Positions 48,968 to 59,572 are shown, counted from the stretch's first letter. The stretch: 64,000 bases of DNA from Aurantimonas endophytica (GCF_014196845.1 NZ_JACIEM010000001.1:1-64000), one strand, 5' to 3'. The notes: a model not told the origin generated them from the letters alone. Numbers and translations: made by a program.

Positions 48968-50257
48968 CTACTCCGCGGCACAGCGCTCCGGCCAGGTGCC
49001 TTCGCGTGAGGCGGCAGCGGCGTCGGGATCGTCGCGCTGGCGCAATCTTGCTTCGGCCTCGAACATGTAGTCGCGGGTCAGCGGCAGCGCATCGCGCGAC
49101 TTGGTCAGCTGGACCTGGAAGACCACGAGGTCCTGCCAGCGGAACGAGCCCTCCGAAGCGGCGAGATAAAACTCCCACATCCGGCAGAATCGCTCGTCGT
49201 AGAGCGCCTTGGCCTCGTCGCGTCGGGCGGCGAAGCGCTCGCGCCAGTGGCGCAGCGTCTCGGCGTAATGGAGGCGCAGCACCTCGACATCGGTGACGAT
49301 CAGGCCGGCGCGCTCGATCGCCGCGGTCATCTGCGACAGCGAGGGAATGTAGCCGCCGGGGAAGATGTATTTGGCGATGAAGGAATTGGTGTTGGTCGGC
49401 TCCTCGAACCGGCCGATCGTGTGGAGGAGCATCACCCCGTCCGCCTCCAGGAGCTCGGCGCAGCGGCTGAAATAGGCTTCGTAGAAGTCGACGCCGACAT
49501 GCTCGAACATACCGACGGAGACGATCCGGTCGAACTGCCCCTTCACGTCGCGATAATCCTCGATGCGGAACTTGGCGCGGTCGGCCAGCCCGGCATCCTC
49601 GGCGCGTTTCCGGGCGACCGCCAGCTGCTCGTCGGACAGGGTGATCCCGGTGACCTCGGCCTGCAGCTGGCCCGCGAGATAGAGCCCCATGCCGCCCCAG
49701 CCGCAACCAATGTCGAGGGCGCGCAGCCCCGGCCGGTCGAAGTTCAGCTTGGCGGCGATGTGCCGTTTCTTGGCCAGCTGCGCCTCTTCGAGGGATGCAC
49801 CGGGACGCTCGAAATAGGCGCAGGAATATTGCCGGTCCGCATCGAGGAAGAGATCGTAGAGCGCGCCGGACAGATCGTAGTGATGCTGCACGTTGGCGCG
49901 GGCTCGCCTCGGCGTGTTGTTCTGGATGTAGCGCCGGTACAGGAGCCGCATCCGGGCGATGGCGCGCATCCACGGCTCGCGGGCGGCGTCACCCCTGTCG
50001 GCGTTCGCAAAGATCAGCGCCAGCACGTCGTAGATCGACCCGGAGACGACGTCGAGGCCGCCATCCATGTAGGCCTCGCCGAATTTCAGGCTCGGATGGA
50101 GGGCGACAGCCCGTTCCGCCGCTTTCGTGTTGAAGCGGATGTGCAGCTTCTCGCCGGTGCCGTCACCCCATTGGGTCACGCCGCCCGACGCATCGGTGAT
50201 GGTGAGGTTGCCGGTCTTGAAGAGATGGGAGAGGAAGACGGAGAGGATGCGGTTCAT
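48968..50257 (-). CDS. cfa: Cyclopropane-fatty-acyl-phospholipid synthase
   Basis: A 429-residue enzyme starting at ATG 50,257 with AGGAGATC upstream. NVQHHYDLSGALYDLFLDAD marks the lipid-binding start; LRALDIGCGWGGMGLYLAGQ is the SAM site; HTIGRFEEPTNTNSFIAKYI is a family block. It adds a methylene group from SAM across unsaturated acyl chains of membrane lipids, usual in stationary phase or acid stress. Confidence 0.93.
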   Translation of the reverse strand: MNRILSVFLSHLFKTGNLTITDASGGVTQWGDGTGEKLHIRFNTKAAERAVALHPSLKFGEAYMDGGLDVVSGSIYDVLALIFANADRGDAAREPWMRAIARMRLLYRRYIQNNTPRRARANVQHHYDLSGALYDLFLDADRQYSCAYFERPGASLEEAQLAKKRHIAAKLNFDRPGLRALDIGCGWGGMGLYLAGQLQAEVTGITLSDEQLAVARKRAEDAGLADRAKFRIEDYRDVKGQFDRIVSVGMFEHVGVDFYEAYFSRCAELLEADGVMLLHTIGRFEEPTNTNSFIAKYIFPGGYIPSLSQMTAAIERAGLIVTDVEVLRLHYAETLRHWRERFAARRDEAKALYDERFCRMWEFYLAASEGSFRWQDLVVFQVQLTKSRDALPLTRDYMFEAEARLRQRDDPDAAAASREGTWPERCAAE

Positions 50258-50372
50258 GAGGTCGATCTCCTGGCCGTAGCCTGAAGAACCTCGACGGCCC
50301 GAACGCCGCCGGGAGTTGCTTCGCACGATGCACTGCGAACCAAAGATAATACCCGCACTGAACATATGAAAA

Positions 50373-50395
50373 GGGGCCCCACGGTGTGGGGCCCC
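50373..50395 (-). terminator. Rho-independent terminator of the ribosomal protein operon
   Basis: GGGGCCCCAC and GTGGGGCCCC are perfect arms around a GGT loop. On the minus strand the stem is followed by TTTT (AAAA at 50,369-50,372 on the plus strand). It lies about 75 bases after the rplI stop. Confidence 0.9.
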
Positions 50396-50470
50396 TCTAC
50401 GTATGTCTGCTGAGCGTTTCCGGGCGCCGCCCGCGGGCCAGGCCGCTGGTATCGACGCTCTGACTGGCGC

Positions 50471-51091
50471 TTAGCGGGCCTCGTCGGCCTCTTCCTCGGA
50501 GTCGGCAGCAGTCGTCTCGCCGCCTTCTTCTTCGGTGGCTTCGCCTTCGGCGTCCTCGTCCTCGTCGATCTCGTCCTCATCGTCGATGCCGTAGATCGCA
50601 TCGGCGGAGGTCAGATCCTCGCCGCGCGACTGGCGCTCGGCTTCGTCCGGCGAGCGGGCGACGTTGACGTTGATGGAAACCGAGACTTCCGGGTGCAAGG
50701 CGATCGAGATCGAATGCACGCCGATCGCCTTGATCGGCTGGCGCAGCTCGATCTCGTTGCGGCCGACCTTGAAGCCTTCGGCCGCCAGCAGATCGGCGAT
50801 GTCGCGCGTCGACACCGAACCGTAGAGCTGGCCGGTTTCGCCGGCGGAACGGACCGCGACGAAGCTGCGACCTTCAAGCGTCTTGGCGATCTCCTGAGCT
50901 TCGGCCTTCCGCTCCTCGTTGCGCTGAACGAGCTGGGTCTTCTGCGATTCGAACTTGGCGCGGTTCGCCTCGTTGGCGCGAAGGGCGCGGCCGGTCGGCA
51001 GGAGGTAGTTGCGGGCGTAGCCGTCGCGCACCTTCACGGTGTCGCCCATCTGGCCGAGCCTTGCGATGCGTTCGAGAAGAATGACGTCCAT
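50471..51091 (-). CDS. rplI: 50S ribosomal protein L9
   Basis: A 206-residue protein. [20 protein letters not shown] and [17 protein letters not shown] are the L9 N-terminal domain; the long connecting helix and the C-domain ([20 protein letters not shown]) follow. After about residue 150 comes a very acidic tail ([20 protein letters not shown]) that makes it longer than the typical 150-190. It binds 23S rRNA at the L1 side of the large subunit. Confidence 0.96.
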   Translation of the reverse strand: MDVILLERIARLGQMGDTVKVRDGYARNYLLPTGRALRANEANRAKFESQKTQLVQRNEERKAEAQEIAKTLEGRSFVAVRSAGETGQLYGSVSTRDIADLLAAEGFKVGRNEIELRQPIKAIGVHSISIALHPEVSVSINVNVARSPDEAERQSRGEDLTSADAIYGIDDEDEIDEDEDAEGEATEEEGGETTAADSEEEADEAR

Positions 51092-51126
51092 TTTGAGTTC
51101 CTTTCTGGAGGGGTTGAATGCGTCGT

Positions 51127-52095
51127 CTACTGGCTGGCGGGCGAGGCAGTGCCGTCGCCGTGTCGCCAGGTCTGGAAGAGCCCGAGCCCTAGAAAAACGA
51201 GGAGCGGGAATGAGAGCAGCAGGATCGCCGCGTAGCTGGTGAACAGCACGAGGCCGCGGCCGGGCCGTCCGCGGCTGCGACGATGGAGGGCGGCCAGGCC
51301 GATCAGCGTGTAGGCGGCACCAAAGGCCCCGACGATGACCGCGCCGATGAGGCCGAGCGTGCCACCGGCGAGGACCGCGCCAAGGCCGGCCGCAAAGACC
51401 AGGAGCGTCGTGCGCGGCAGACCGGCGATGGCGGGGATGTCGTCGCGTGGCCGCGGCAGGCGGTTGGAGATGCGGGTCACGGTGGCGCCGAGATAGAGCC
51501 CGATGACCAGGATGATCGTCAGCATCGCCGGCTGAACGAACGGTACCAGCGACACGACGAGGCTGGCGAGTTCCCTGATCTGTTCCTGGTCCGGTGCATC
51601 GGGTCCGGCGACGCCGCCCTCGCCGAGCGCCTGGGCGACGGCCGGGACGAATGCCTGCGCGTCGTAGCCGAGCATCCAGCCGAGAAACAGGCAGGCGACC
51701 GTCGCCATGGCAGTGATCGCCATCAGCACCCGCTCGAGCGGGTACCAGTCGAGCGGCGGCGTGGCCGGGACGTTACCGTTCGCTGCGCGCATCGGCGCCT
51801 CGGCGGGCCGGGCAAGACCCGCCAGATGACCGGCAACGGCCGTCGGGATCGCCATCGAGACGAGCAGCGTCAGCGCGCTGGGAACGGAGAGGGTCACCGC
51901 AAAGATCGTCGCACCGGCGGTCGCGGCGGCGATGAAGCCGGCGACGGAGCCCCAGCCGAGGCTGGCGATGGCGATGGGGATCGGGGCGGCGAGAGCCAGA
52001 CTCACCGCCGACGCCGATTGCAGGACGATGCCGGCAAACAGCAGCGCACTGGCAAGGCCCGAGGCCACGGCGATGAGGATGGTGGTTGGTTTCAT
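51127..52095 (-). CDS. DUF2232 family membrane protein
   Basis: A 322-residue protein with about eight membrane helices (for example [58 protein letters not shown]). The place between rpsR and rplI is characteristic of DUF2232 in alphaproteobacteria. Function unknown; related proteins are seen as possible transporter components. Confidence 0.88.
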   Translation of the reverse strand: MKPTTILIAVASGLASALLFAGIVLQSASAVSLALAAPIPIAIASLGWGSVAGFIAAATAGATIFAVTLSVPSALTLLVSMAIPTAVAGHLAGLARPAEAPMRAANGNVPATPPLDWYPLERVLMAITAMATVACLFLGWMLGYDAQAFVPAVAQALGEGGVAGPDAPDQEQIRELASLVVSLVPFVQPAMLTIILVIGLYLGATVTRISNRLPRPRDDIPAIAGLPRTTLLVFAAGLGAVLAGGTLGLIGAVIVGAFGAAYTLIGLAALHRRSRGRPGRGLVLFTSYAAILLLSFPLLVFLGLGLFQTWRHGDGTASPASQ

Positions 52096-52225
52096 CTTAA
52101 GTGCGCTGTCCTGCTCGCGGCAGTTAGAGGCGTTCGCCCCAACTAGGCTTGGTCGTGTCCCGCGGCGGCCTGACGCGCGTGGGACGGGAGGCGGCGCCCG
52201 CGCGCCGCCTCCCGGTATCGAAGTC

Positions 52226-52474
52226 TTACTTCAGGACGTAGGGCAGAAGGCCGAGGAAGCGGGCGCGCTTGATCGCACGGGCGAGGGCCCGCTGGTTCTT
52301 CTGCGACACGGCGGTGATCCGCGACGGGACGATCTTGCCACGCTCGGAAATGTAGCGCTGCAGGAGACGGACGTCCTTGTAATCGATCTTCGGCGAATCG
52401 GTGCCGGCGAACGGATCGGACTTGCGGCGGCGATGGAACGGCCGGCGGGTGGGAAGCTGAGCGATATCGACCAT
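52226..52474 (-). CDS. rpsR: 30S ribosomal protein S18
   Basis: An 82-residue protein. [20 protein letters not shown], then [20 protein letters not shown] and [19 protein letters not shown] are the complete S18 sequence pattern. It lies 5 bases after rpsF; the S6-S18 pair binds 16S rRNA together. Confidence 0.98.
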   Translation of the reverse strand: MVDIAQLPTRRPFHRRRKSDPFAGTDSPKIDYKDVRLLQRYISERGKIVPSRITAVSQKNQRALARAIKRARFLGLLPYVLK

Positions 52475-52479
52475 GTTTC

Positions 52480-52932
52480 TTACTCCGAATCGTCACGGCT
52501 GCGGCGCGGGCGGTCATCGTCGCGATCGCGACGCGGGCGGTCATCGTCACGGCGGGGACGGTCGCCCCGGTCGCCACGATCGTCGCGGCCGCCACGGCGG
52601 GGCCGGTCGTCGCGCTTCTGCATCATCACCGACTGGGCGTCCTCGTGCTCATCGACGCGAATGGTGATGTAGCGCAGGATGTCCTCGTTGAAGCGCATCT
52701 GGCGCTCCATCTCCTGGACCGCCGCCGAAGCGGCGTCGATGTTCATCAGCGTGTAGTAGGCCTTCCGGTTCTTGTTGATCCGGTAGGTGAGGGTCTTGAG
52801 GCCCCAGTTCTCGACCTTGCCGACCGAGCCGCCATTGGCCTCGAGGACGCCACGATACTGCTCGACGAGAGCCTCGACCTGTTGGTTCGAGATATCCTGG
52901 CGCGAAAGAAATACGTGCTCGTAAAGAGCCAT
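52480..52932 (-). CDS. rpsF: 30S ribosomal protein S6
   Basis: A 150-residue protein. [40 protein letters not shown] and [20 protein letters not shown] define S6. From about residue 105 there is a 45-residue Arg/Asp-rich tail with repeated DDRPRR units (tail ends [10 protein letters not shown]), longer than in E. coli. First gene of the operon rpsF-rpsR-DUF2232-rplI. Confidence 0.97.
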   Translation of the reverse strand: MALYEHVFLSRQDISNQQVEALVEQYRGVLEANGGSVGKVENWGLKTLTYRINKNRKAYYTLMNIDAASAAVQEMERQMRFNEDILRYITIRVDEHEDAQSVMMQKRDDRPRRGGRDDRGDRGDRPRRDDDRPRRDRDDDRPRRSRDDSE

Positions 52933-53306
52933 GCGCTATCGCCTTTCCATTGTTTCGTTCGCATCTGCCCGGGTACAGCGGCTAAGCCTCGTCGACTTCC
53001 CTGCGAACCCGGTGACCCGGGACGATGTGGAAAGGCGCCTGTACGAGAACGGTCGAGAGCGGAGACACGGGAAGCCGATGCCTTCTATGGCACCCTGTTG
53101 CCGGCACAGCGGCAGCCTTCCGTTCAGCCCCCAGCTGAGGCCCGAGCATTGACGAGTGTGCACCTACCGGGTTTCCGGCGGTAATTCAACCCTGAAGCGG
53201 TGTTGCCTGGGGCCGGCGGAGGCTCATGTGCCACCGCAGCCTTGACAGGAGGTCGTGGCGACAACCATTGCGGCACACGCCGAACAGCAATCACAGGAGA
53301 TGGCGC
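52933..53306. promoter_or_regulatory. 374-base divergent promoter region rpsF / fabD
   Basis: Holds the leaders of the ribosomal operon (left) and of the fatty-acid operon (right). AGGAGA at 53,295-53,300 is the fabD ribosome-binding site. Short frames in both directions have no coding signals. I do not see a promoter or S6:S18 binding motif clear enough to place. Confidence 0.5.
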
Positions 53307-54245
53307 ATGGCCATGGCATTGGTTTTTCCGGGACAGGGCAGTCAGAGCGTCGGCATGGGTCGGACGCTCCATGACTCGTTCGCCGAAAGCCGTGCCGTCT
53401 TCGAGGAAGTCGACGAGGCGCTGGGCGAGAAGCTATCGTCTCTGATCTTCGAAGGACCGGAAGACCAGCTGACGTTGACGGCCAATGCCCAGCCGGCGCT
53501 GATGGCGGTGTCGATCGCTGCCCTGCGGGCCCTCGAGGCCAAAGGCTTCAGCCTGACCGAGGCGCGCTACGTCGCCGGCCATTCGCTGGGCGAATATTCG
53601 GCGCTGGCGGCGGCCGGCGCGATCACCGTCGCCGACACGGCCCGGCTGCTGCGCATCCGGGGCACCGCCATGCAGGCCGCGGTGCCGCAGGGCGAGGGCG
53701 CGATGGCGGCGATTCTCGGCCTCGATGCGGATGCGGTGCTCACCCTCTGCGAGGCTGCGGCCGAAGGGCAGGTCTGCGAGCCGGCAAACGATAATGGCGG
53801 CGGGCAGATCGTCATCTCCGGCGACAAGGCGGCCATCGACCGCGCCGTGGCGATGGCGCCGGAGCGGGGCGCCAAACGCGCCATCCCGCTCTCCGTTTCA
53901 GCACCCTTTCACTGCCGGCTGATGCAGCCGGCGGCCGACCGCATGCAGGCAGCTTTGGCCGAGACCGTCATCGCTGCGCCTTCCGTCCCGGTCATATCGA
54001 ATGTCACGGCCACCCCGACCTCTGCGCCCGACGAAATTCGCGAGCGCCTGGTTCGGCAGGTGACCGGGCAGGTTCGCTGGCGCGAGAGCGTCGAGTTCCT
54101 GGCGAGCGACGGCGTGACGAAGCTGGTCGAGATCGGCAGCGGCCGGGTTTTGAGCGGGCTCGCCCGCCGTATCGACAAGAGCCTAGTTACGTATGCAGTC
54201 GGGACGGTTGACGAGGTCCGGACTTTTTCCGGAGAACGGGGCTGA
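53307..54245 (+). CDS. fabD: Malonyl-CoA-acyl carrier protein transacylase
   Basis: A 312-residue enzyme (MAMALVFPGQGSQSVGMGRT). The active site is Ser in AGHSLGEYSAL; the Arg of RGTAMQ and the His of SAPFHCRLM complete the site. It moves malonyl groups from CoA to ACP. First gene of the fab operon; AGGAG is 8 bases before the ATG. Confidence 0.97.
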   Translation: MAMALVFPGQGSQSVGMGRTLHDSFAESRAVFEEVDEALGEKLSSLIFEGPEDQLTLTANAQPALMAVSIAALRALEAKGFSLTEARYVAGHSLGEYSALAAAGAITVADTARLLRIRGTAMQAAVPQGEGAMAAILGLDADAVLTLCEAAAEGQVCEPANDNGGGQIVISGDKAAIDRAVAMAPERGAKRAIPLSVSAPFHCRLMQPAADRMQAALAETVIAAPSVPVISNVTATPTSAPDEIRERLVRQVTGQVRWRESVEFLASDGVTKLVEIGSGRVLSGLARRIDKSLVTYAVGTVDEVRTFSGERG

Positions 54246-54290
54246 AGGCGTCGCGCCACGGCTACGTCAACGATCACGGAAGGAAACCAG

Positions 54291-55028
54291 ATGTTTGATC
54301 TGACCGGGCGCAAGGCGCTTGTCACCGGCGCCAGCGGCGGCATCGGCGAGGCGATCGCCCGCGCGTTCCACGCGGCCGGCGCCACGGTGGGCCTGCACGG
54401 CACGCGCCGCGAGAAGCTCGAGGCGCTCGTCGCCGAGCTCGGCGACCGCACGATGGTGTTCCCCGCCAATCTCGCCGACCGCGACGCGCAGAAGGTCCTG
54501 GCGGAAACTGCCGAGGCCGAGATGCAGGGCGTCGACATCCTCGTCAACAATGCCGGCATCACCCGTGACGGGCTGTTCGTGCGGATGTCGGACGACGATT
54601 GGGACAGCGTCATCGAGGTCGATCTCACCGCCGCCTTCCGGCTGACGCGCGGCATCACCCATCCGATGATGCGCCGCCGGCACGGGCGAATCATCAACAT
54701 CACGTCGATCGTCGGCGTCACCGGCAATCCGGGACAGGCGAATTATTGCGCCGCCAAGGCCGGCATGATCGGCTTTTCGAAATCGCTGGCGCAGGAGATC
54801 GCCTCGCGCAACGTCACGGTCAACTGCATCGCGCCGGGCTTCATCGCCAGCGCCATGACCGAGAAGCTCAACGACAAGCAGAAGGACGGCATCATGGGAG
54901 CCATTCCCATGAAACGGATGGGCGAGGGCGCCGATATCGCCGCCGCTGCGGTCTATCTGGCGTCCGACCAGGCCGGCTACGTCACCGGCCAGACGCTGCA
55001 CGTCAACGGCGGCATGGTCATGATCTGA
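54291..55028 (+). CDS. fabG: 3-oxoacyl-ACP reductase
   Basis: A 245-residue SDR. LVTGASGGIGEAIARAF binds NADPH; NNAGITRDGLFVRM, the catalytic Ser in INITSIVGVTGNPGQ and YCAAKAG are specific FabG patterns. It reduces 3-oxoacyl-ACP in fatty-acid elongation. Standard length; 45 bases after fabD. Confidence 0.97.
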   Translation: MFDLTGRKALVTGASGGIGEAIARAFHAAGATVGLHGTRREKLEALVAELGDRTMVFPANLADRDAQKVLAETAEAEMQGVDILVNNAGITRDGLFVRMSDDDWDSVIEVDLTAAFRLTRGITHPMMRRRHGRIINITSIVGVTGNPGQANYCAAKAGMIGFSKSLAQEIASRNVTVNCIAPGFIASAMTEKLNDKQKDGIMGAIPMKRMGEGADIAAAAVYLASDQAGYVTGQTLHVNGGMVMI

Positions 55029-55190
55029 GGCGGGCCTCTCCCTTGGCCCCCGCGTCGCGGCGTGGTAAGCGCCGCGCCACCGAACCATTCGACCCAAAGC
55101 TGGCGCACGACCGAAATGCCGGTGCCGCTTGATAAAGCGCCGCCCCGCGTCTAACGAATGCGGCAGCACCATCGCAATAGAGGACTGACA

Positions 55191-55427
55191 ATGAGCGATA
55201 CCGCCGAGCGAGTGAAGAAGATCGTCGTCGAACATCTGGGCGTCGAGCAGGAGAAGGTCACCGAGAACGCCAGCTTCATCGACGATCTCGGTGCCGACAG
55301 CCTCGACACGGTCGAGCTCGTCATGGCCTTCGAGGAAGAGTTCGGCGTCGAGATTCCGGACGATGCCGCCGAGACGATCCTCACCGTCGGCGACGCGGTG
55401 AAGTTCATCGAGAAGAATCAGGCCTGA
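55191..55427 (+). CDS. acpP: Acyl carrier protein
   Basis: A 78-residue acidic protein ([20 protein letters not shown]). The phosphopantetheine serine is in [15 protein letters not shown]. The ATG at 55,191 has AGAGGA 8 bases upstream. It carries growing acyl chains; located between fabG and fabF. The 162-base leader may hold an own promoter, typical for acpP. Confidence 0.98.
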   Translation: MSDTAERVKKIVVEHLGVEQEKVTENASFIDDLGADSLDTVELVMAFEEEFGVEIPDDAAETILTVGDAVKFIEKNQA

Positions 55428-55467
55428 CGCTTCGGGCGGAGCGTCCGCCTGGGCGATTGAGCAATTG

Positions 55468-56733
55468 ATGAGACGAGTTGTTATCACTGGCGTCGGCATG
55501 GTCAGCCCCCTTGGGGCCGGTGCCGGCGTCACATGGAAACGCCTCCTGAACGGCGAGAGCGGTCTGAAGCGGATCGAGCATTTCGAGGTCGGTGACCTCG
55601 CTTGCCAGATCGCCGGACAGATCCCGCGCGGCGCCGGGGAGGACGGCACCTTCAATCCAGACCAGTGGATGGAGCCGAAGGAGCAGCGCAAGGTCGACGA
55701 TTTCATCGTCTATGCCATGGCTGCCGCCTCCGAGGCGCTGGACGATGCCGACTGGCATCCCGAATCCTACGAGGACCAGATCGCCAGCGGCGTTCTGATC
55801 GGATCGGGTATCGGCGGCCTGCAGGGCATCGAGCGCAGCGCGCTGATCCTTGCCGAAAAGGGCCCCAGACGGGTCAGCCCCTTCTTCATTCCGGGCAGCC
55901 TGATCAACCTTGCGTCCGGCCATGTGTCGATCCGCAACGGCCTGAAGGGCCCGAACCATTCCGTCGTGACCGCCTGTTCGACCGGCGCCCACGCGATCGG
56001 TGACGCGTCGCGGATCATCGCGCTCGGCGATGCCGACGTGATGGTCGCTGGCGGCGCCGAGTCGCCGGTGTCGCGGCTCGCCGTTGCAGGCTTTGCCGCC
56101 TGCCGGGCGCTGTCGACGCATTTCAACGACGATCCGACCCGCGGCTCCCGCCCGTATGACCGTGACCGCGACGGCTTCGTCATGGGCGAGGGCGCGGGCA
56201 TCGTCGTGCTCGAGGAACTCGAGCATGCCAAGGCGCGCGGCGCGCGCATCTATGCCGAAGTCATCGGCTACGGCATGTCGGGCGACGCCTACCACATCAC
56301 CGCTCCGTCGGAAGACGGCGACGGTGCCTATCGCTGCATGTCGGCGGCGATGAAGCGCGCCGGCATCACCCCTGCCGACATCGACTACGTCAACGCGCAT
56401 GGCACTTCGACGCCGCTCGGCGACGAGATCGAGCTCAGGGCGATCGAGCGGCTGCTCGGCGATGCGGCGGCGGGAATCTCGATGTCCTCCACCAAGTCGG
56501 CCATCGGCCATCTGCTGGGCGCCGCGGGTGCCGTCGAAGCGATCTTCTCGGCTCTGGCGATCCGCGACAATGTCGCGCCGCCGACGCTCAATCTCGACAA
56601 TCCTTCCGTCGAGACGAAGATCGATCTCGTGCCGCACGTGAAGCGCGAGAAAGAGATCAAGATCGCGCTGTCGAACTCCTTCGGGTTCGGGGGAACCAAC
56701 GCGTCGCTGATCCTGCGGCAGCTGGACGAATAG
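55468..56733 (+). CDS. fabF: 3-oxoacyl-ACP synthase II
   Basis: A 421-residue condensing enzyme. Catalytic Cys in VTACSTGAHAIGDA, His in NAHGTSTPLGD and SAIGHLLGAAG. It elongates acyl-ACP with malonyl-ACP. Start at the ATG of ATGAGACGA; a TTG three bases before is less likely. Length is normal for FabF. Confidence 0.97.
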   Translation: MRRVVITGVGMVSPLGAGAGVTWKRLLNGESGLKRIEHFEVGDLACQIAGQIPRGAGEDGTFNPDQWMEPKEQRKVDDFIVYAMAAASEALDDADWHPESYEDQIASGVLIGSGIGGLQGIERSALILAEKGPRRVSPFFIPGSLINLASGHVSIRNGLKGPNHSVVTACSTGAHAIGDASRIIALGDADVMVAGGAESPVSRLAVAGFAACRALSTHFNDDPTRGSRPYDRDRDGFVMGEGAGIVVLEELEHAKARGARIYAEVIGYGMSGDAYHITAPSEDGDGAYRCMSAAMKRAGITPADIDYVNAHGTSTPLGDEIELRAIERLLGDAAAGISMSSTKSAIGHLLGAAGAVEAIFSALAIRDNVAPPTLNLDNPSVETKIDLVPHVKREKEIKIALSNSFGFGGTNASLILRQLDE

Positions 56734-56749
56734 TCCTTCGCATCGACAG

Positions 56750-56777
56750 GCCCGGGGATCGCATTCGTCCGGGCTTT
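56750..56777 (+). terminator. Terminator-like hairpin after fabF
   Basis: GCCCGG at 56,750-56,755 pairs with CCGGGC at 56,769-56,774, followed by TTT. Only three T, so termination may be partial, allowing some readthrough into mltG. Confidence 0.6.
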
Positions 56778-56833
56778 CGCCACATTCCAGTGATGCTTCG
56801 GCGGTCACGGCAACACGTTCGGGGGATGATCCG

Positions 56834-57952
56834 GTGAGCCAGGACTCGGGAGCCGATTCGAGACGCGAGCGCCGCAAGGCGGCCCGCGATTTACGGCCGT
56901 CGCCGGCTCCCCTGCCGCCGCGCCGCTCGCGCCACGCACGAAGCCAGATCGTCATCTTCCTGAACTTCTGCCTGTCGATGGCGCTGTTTCTGATGCTGGC
57001 CGCCGGCGCCGTGATCTACTGGGGAGCGGGGCAGTTCGAGGGGCCCGGTCCGCTTCGCCAGGAAGCGACCTACGTCGTGCCGAGCGGCTCGGGCGCACAG
57101 ACCATCGCAGCCGGGCTGGAGCGCGAGGGGATCATCAGCGACGCACAGGTGTTCGAATACGGCGTGCGTTTTGCCGGTGCCGGTGGCGAGCTGAAGCCCG
57201 GCGAATACGCCTTCACGCCCGGCATCTCGATGCGCGGCGTGATGGAGAAGCTGCGCAGCGGCAAGTCGATCGTCCACTCCGTCACGATCCCGGAAGGCTG
57301 GACCGTCCAGCGCATCTACGACCGGATCGCCGCTTCGGAGGTGCTGTCCGGGGAAATGCCGGAGCTGCTGCCAGAAGGCACGCTGCGTCCCGACACCTAC
57401 CTCGTCCAGCGCGGCGACAGCCGGAAGGGCCTCGTGCAGCGCATGAAGGATGCCCAGGACCGGCTCGTCGCGGAGATCTGGGAGACCCGCAACCCGGAAG
57501 TGCCGGTGGACGATATCGGCCAGTTCCTCACGCTTGCCTCGATCGTCGAGCGCGAAACCGGCGTCGACAGCGAGCGGCCGCACGTCGCGTCCGTCTTCGT
57601 CAACCGGCTGCGCAAGGGCATGCGGCTGCAGTCCGACCCGACCTTCCTCTATGGCGTCTACGGCGGAGCCGGCAAGCCAAGCGACCGGCCGGTGACGCAG
57701 TCCGACATCGACAGCGACACGCCCTACAACACCTACCGGATCAACGGCCTGCCGCCGGGCCCGATCGCCAATCCGGGGCGCGCGGCGCTGGAAGCCGTGG
57801 CCAATCCGCTCGAGACCGACGACGTCTATTTCGTCGCCGACGGGACCGGCGGGCACGTCTTCGCCGAGACGCTGGACGAGCACAACCGCAACGTCCAGCG
57901 ATACCGCGAATACGAGCGCCAGCAGCGGGCCGCGGCCGAAGCGGCAGAGTGA
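56834..57952 (+). CDS. mltG: Endolytic murein transglycosylase MltG
   Basis: A 372-residue protein from a GTG start. Basic cytosolic N-terminus, one membrane helix at about 40-64 (VIFLNFCLSMALFLMLAAGA), LysM-like fold, then the YceG catalytic domain: ASIVERETGVDSERPHVASV holds the catalytic Glu, LQSDPTFLYG and PYNTYRINGLPPGPIANPG follow. It cuts nascent peptidoglycan strands at the inner membrane and limits their length. Confidence 0.95.
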   Translation: MSQDSGADSRRERRKAARDLRPSPAPLPPRRSRHARSQIVIFLNFCLSMALFLMLAAGAVIYWGAGQFEGPGPLRQEATYVVPSGSGAQTIAAGLEREGIISDAQVFEYGVRFAGAGGELKPGEYAFTPGISMRGVMEKLRSGKSIVHSVTIPEGWTVQRIYDRIAASEVLSGEMPELLPEGTLRPDTYLVQRGDSRKGLVQRMKDAQDRLVAEIWETRNPEVPVDDIGQFLTLASIVERETGVDSERPHVASVFVNRLRKGMRLQSDPTFLYGVYGGAGKPSDRPVTQSDIDSDTPYNTYRINGLPPGPIANPGRAALEAVANPLETDDVYFVADGTGGHVFAETLDEHNRNVQRYREYERQQRAAAEAAE

Positions 57953-57996
57953 CGGGACGGCGCCCGGTCGGCGGCTGAACGCGAGGGGGATCAGGC

Positions 57997-58884
57997 ATGC
58001 CCGTCCAGAGCATGACGGGCTTTGCCCGCCACGAAGCCGTCGCCGAAGGCATCGATTTCGTCTGGGAGCTGCGCTCCGTCAACGGCAAGAGCCTCGACAT
58101 GCGGCTGCGGCTGCCGCCGGGTTTCGAGCCGATCGAGGCCACGCTTCGCCGCCTTGCCGCTTCGCGCCTGTCGCGCGGCAACATCCAGGCCGGGCTGCAA
58201 CTCAAGCGCGACGCCAGCCTGCCCGAACTCATCGTCAATGACGCCATGCTGCAGCGCGTGCTGGCACTGTCGTCCAGGCTCGTCGCAGACGGCCATGCCG
58301 CCGCGCCGACGGCGGACGGTATCCTGGCGATCAAGGGCATCGTCGATGTCGCAGAAACCCGGCCGGATCCGGAAATCGAAGCCCGCCGGCACGCCGCGGT
58401 AACCGAAGGCTTCGCCGCAGCACTCGACGCGCTGGCGCTCGCCCGGCGGTCGGAAGGGGACGTGCTGCGCGGCATCCTGCTGACGCGCGTCGACGAGATC
58501 GCGTCCCTCGTGGAGCGGGCCGAGACGGATCCAGCGCGCTCGGCGGACGCCATCCGACAGAGACTGGCGTCGCAGATCGCTGACCTCCTCGGGGCGGACG
58601 CCCGGCTCGACGAGGCACGCCTGCACCAGGAGGTGGCGCTCCTGGCGACGAAGGCCGACATTCGCGAGGAGCTCGACCGGTTGCGCGCGCATGTCGACGC
58701 AGCACGGTCGCTGCTCGACGGCGGCGGTCCGATCGGGCGGCGCCTCGACTTTTTATCGCAGGAATTCAACCGCGAATCGAATACGGTCTGCTCCAAGTCG
58801 AACGCGAACTCGCTCACCGCCATCGGGTTGGAGTTGAAGGTCGTCATCGATCAGTTTCGTGAACAGGTGCAGAATCTAGAATGA
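57997..58884 (+). CDS. yicC: YicC family endoribonuclease
   Basis: A 295-residue protein ([20 protein letters not shown]). SMTGFAR at the start, [20 protein letters not shown], and the end [20 protein letters not shown] are conserved YicC blocks. Recent work on the E. coli homologue shows RNA cleavage. Overlaps gmk by 4 bases, a common arrangement. Confidence 0.94.
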   Translation: MPVQSMTGFARHEAVAEGIDFVWELRSVNGKSLDMRLRLPPGFEPIEATLRRLAASRLSRGNIQAGLQLKRDASLPELIVNDAMLQRVLALSSRLVADGHAAAPTADGILAIKGIVDVAETRPDPEIEARRHAAVTEGFAAALDALALARRSEGDVLRGILLTRVDEIASLVERAETDPARSADAIRQRLASQIADLLGADARLDEARLHQEVALLATKADIREELDRLRAHVDAARSLLDGGGPIGRRLDFLSQEFNRESNTVCSKSNANSLTAIGLELKVVIDQFREQVQNLE

Positions 58885-59546
58885 CGTCGATCTTCGACAC
58901 CGAATCGCCCATCAAGATCGCGCGTCGCGGCCTCATGCTCGTGTTGTCCTCGCCGTCCGGCGCCGGCAAGTCGACGATCGCCCGGACCCTGCTCGATTCC
59001 GACCCGCTGTTCATGCTTTCGGTCAGCGTGACGACCCGCAAGCGCCGGGCGAGCGAGATCGACGGCGTGCACTACCACTTCATCGGGCGCGACGAGTTCC
59101 ACCAGATGCGCGAGGGCGGGGCGCTGCTCGAATGGGCCGAGGTCCACGGCAATCTCTACGGCACGCCGCGTTCGGCCGCCGAGAAGGCGATGCAGGACGG
59201 GCGCGACATGCTGTTCGACATCGACTACCAGGGCGCGCTGCAGCTGCAGCGCCAGGCCAAGGCCGACATCGTCTCGATCTTCATCCTGCCGCCGTCGATG
59301 GCGGAGCTGAAGACGCGGCTGCTGCGCCGCGCAGAGGACTCCGGCGAGACCATCGCCGTCCGGCTGAAGAACGCCCGCGTGGAGATCGCCCGCTGGCGCG
59401 ATTACGATTACGTGGTGATCAACGACGATCTCGACCGCGCCTTCTCGGCGGTCCGCTCGATCATCAACGCCGAGCGGCTGCGCCGCGACCGCCGGCCCGG
59501 GCTCTACGACTTCACCGCCCAGCTGCTGGCCGAAGAAATCGAGTGA
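58881..59546 (+). CDS. gmk: Guanylate kinase
   Basis: A 221-residue enzyme. Walker [11 protein letters not shown], then [20 protein letters not shown] and the GMP site [20 protein letters not shown], and [13 protein letters not shown]-type Walker B. It phosphorylates GMP to GDP. Last gene of the rightward block, convergent to rsmA 26 bases away. Confidence 0.97.
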   Translation: MTSIFDTESPIKIARRGLMLVLSSPSGAGKSTIARTLLDSDPLFMLSVSVTTRKRRASEIDGVHYHFIGRDEFHQMREGGALLEWAEVHGNLYGTPRSAAEKAMQDGRDMLFDIDYQGALQLQRQAKADIVSIFILPPSMAELKTRLLRRAEDSGETIAVRLKNARVEIARWRDYDYVVINDDLDRAFSAVRSIINAERLRRDRRPGLYDFTAQLLAEEIE

Positions 59547-59572
59547 AGAGCCGGAATCAGTTTGTCGGCGTG

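Noticed and set aside
52933-53306. S6:S18 autoregulatory RNA motif in the rpsF leader
   Set aside because: A GC-rich stem near 52,970 vaguely recalls it, but the conserved bulge could not be placed with confidence.
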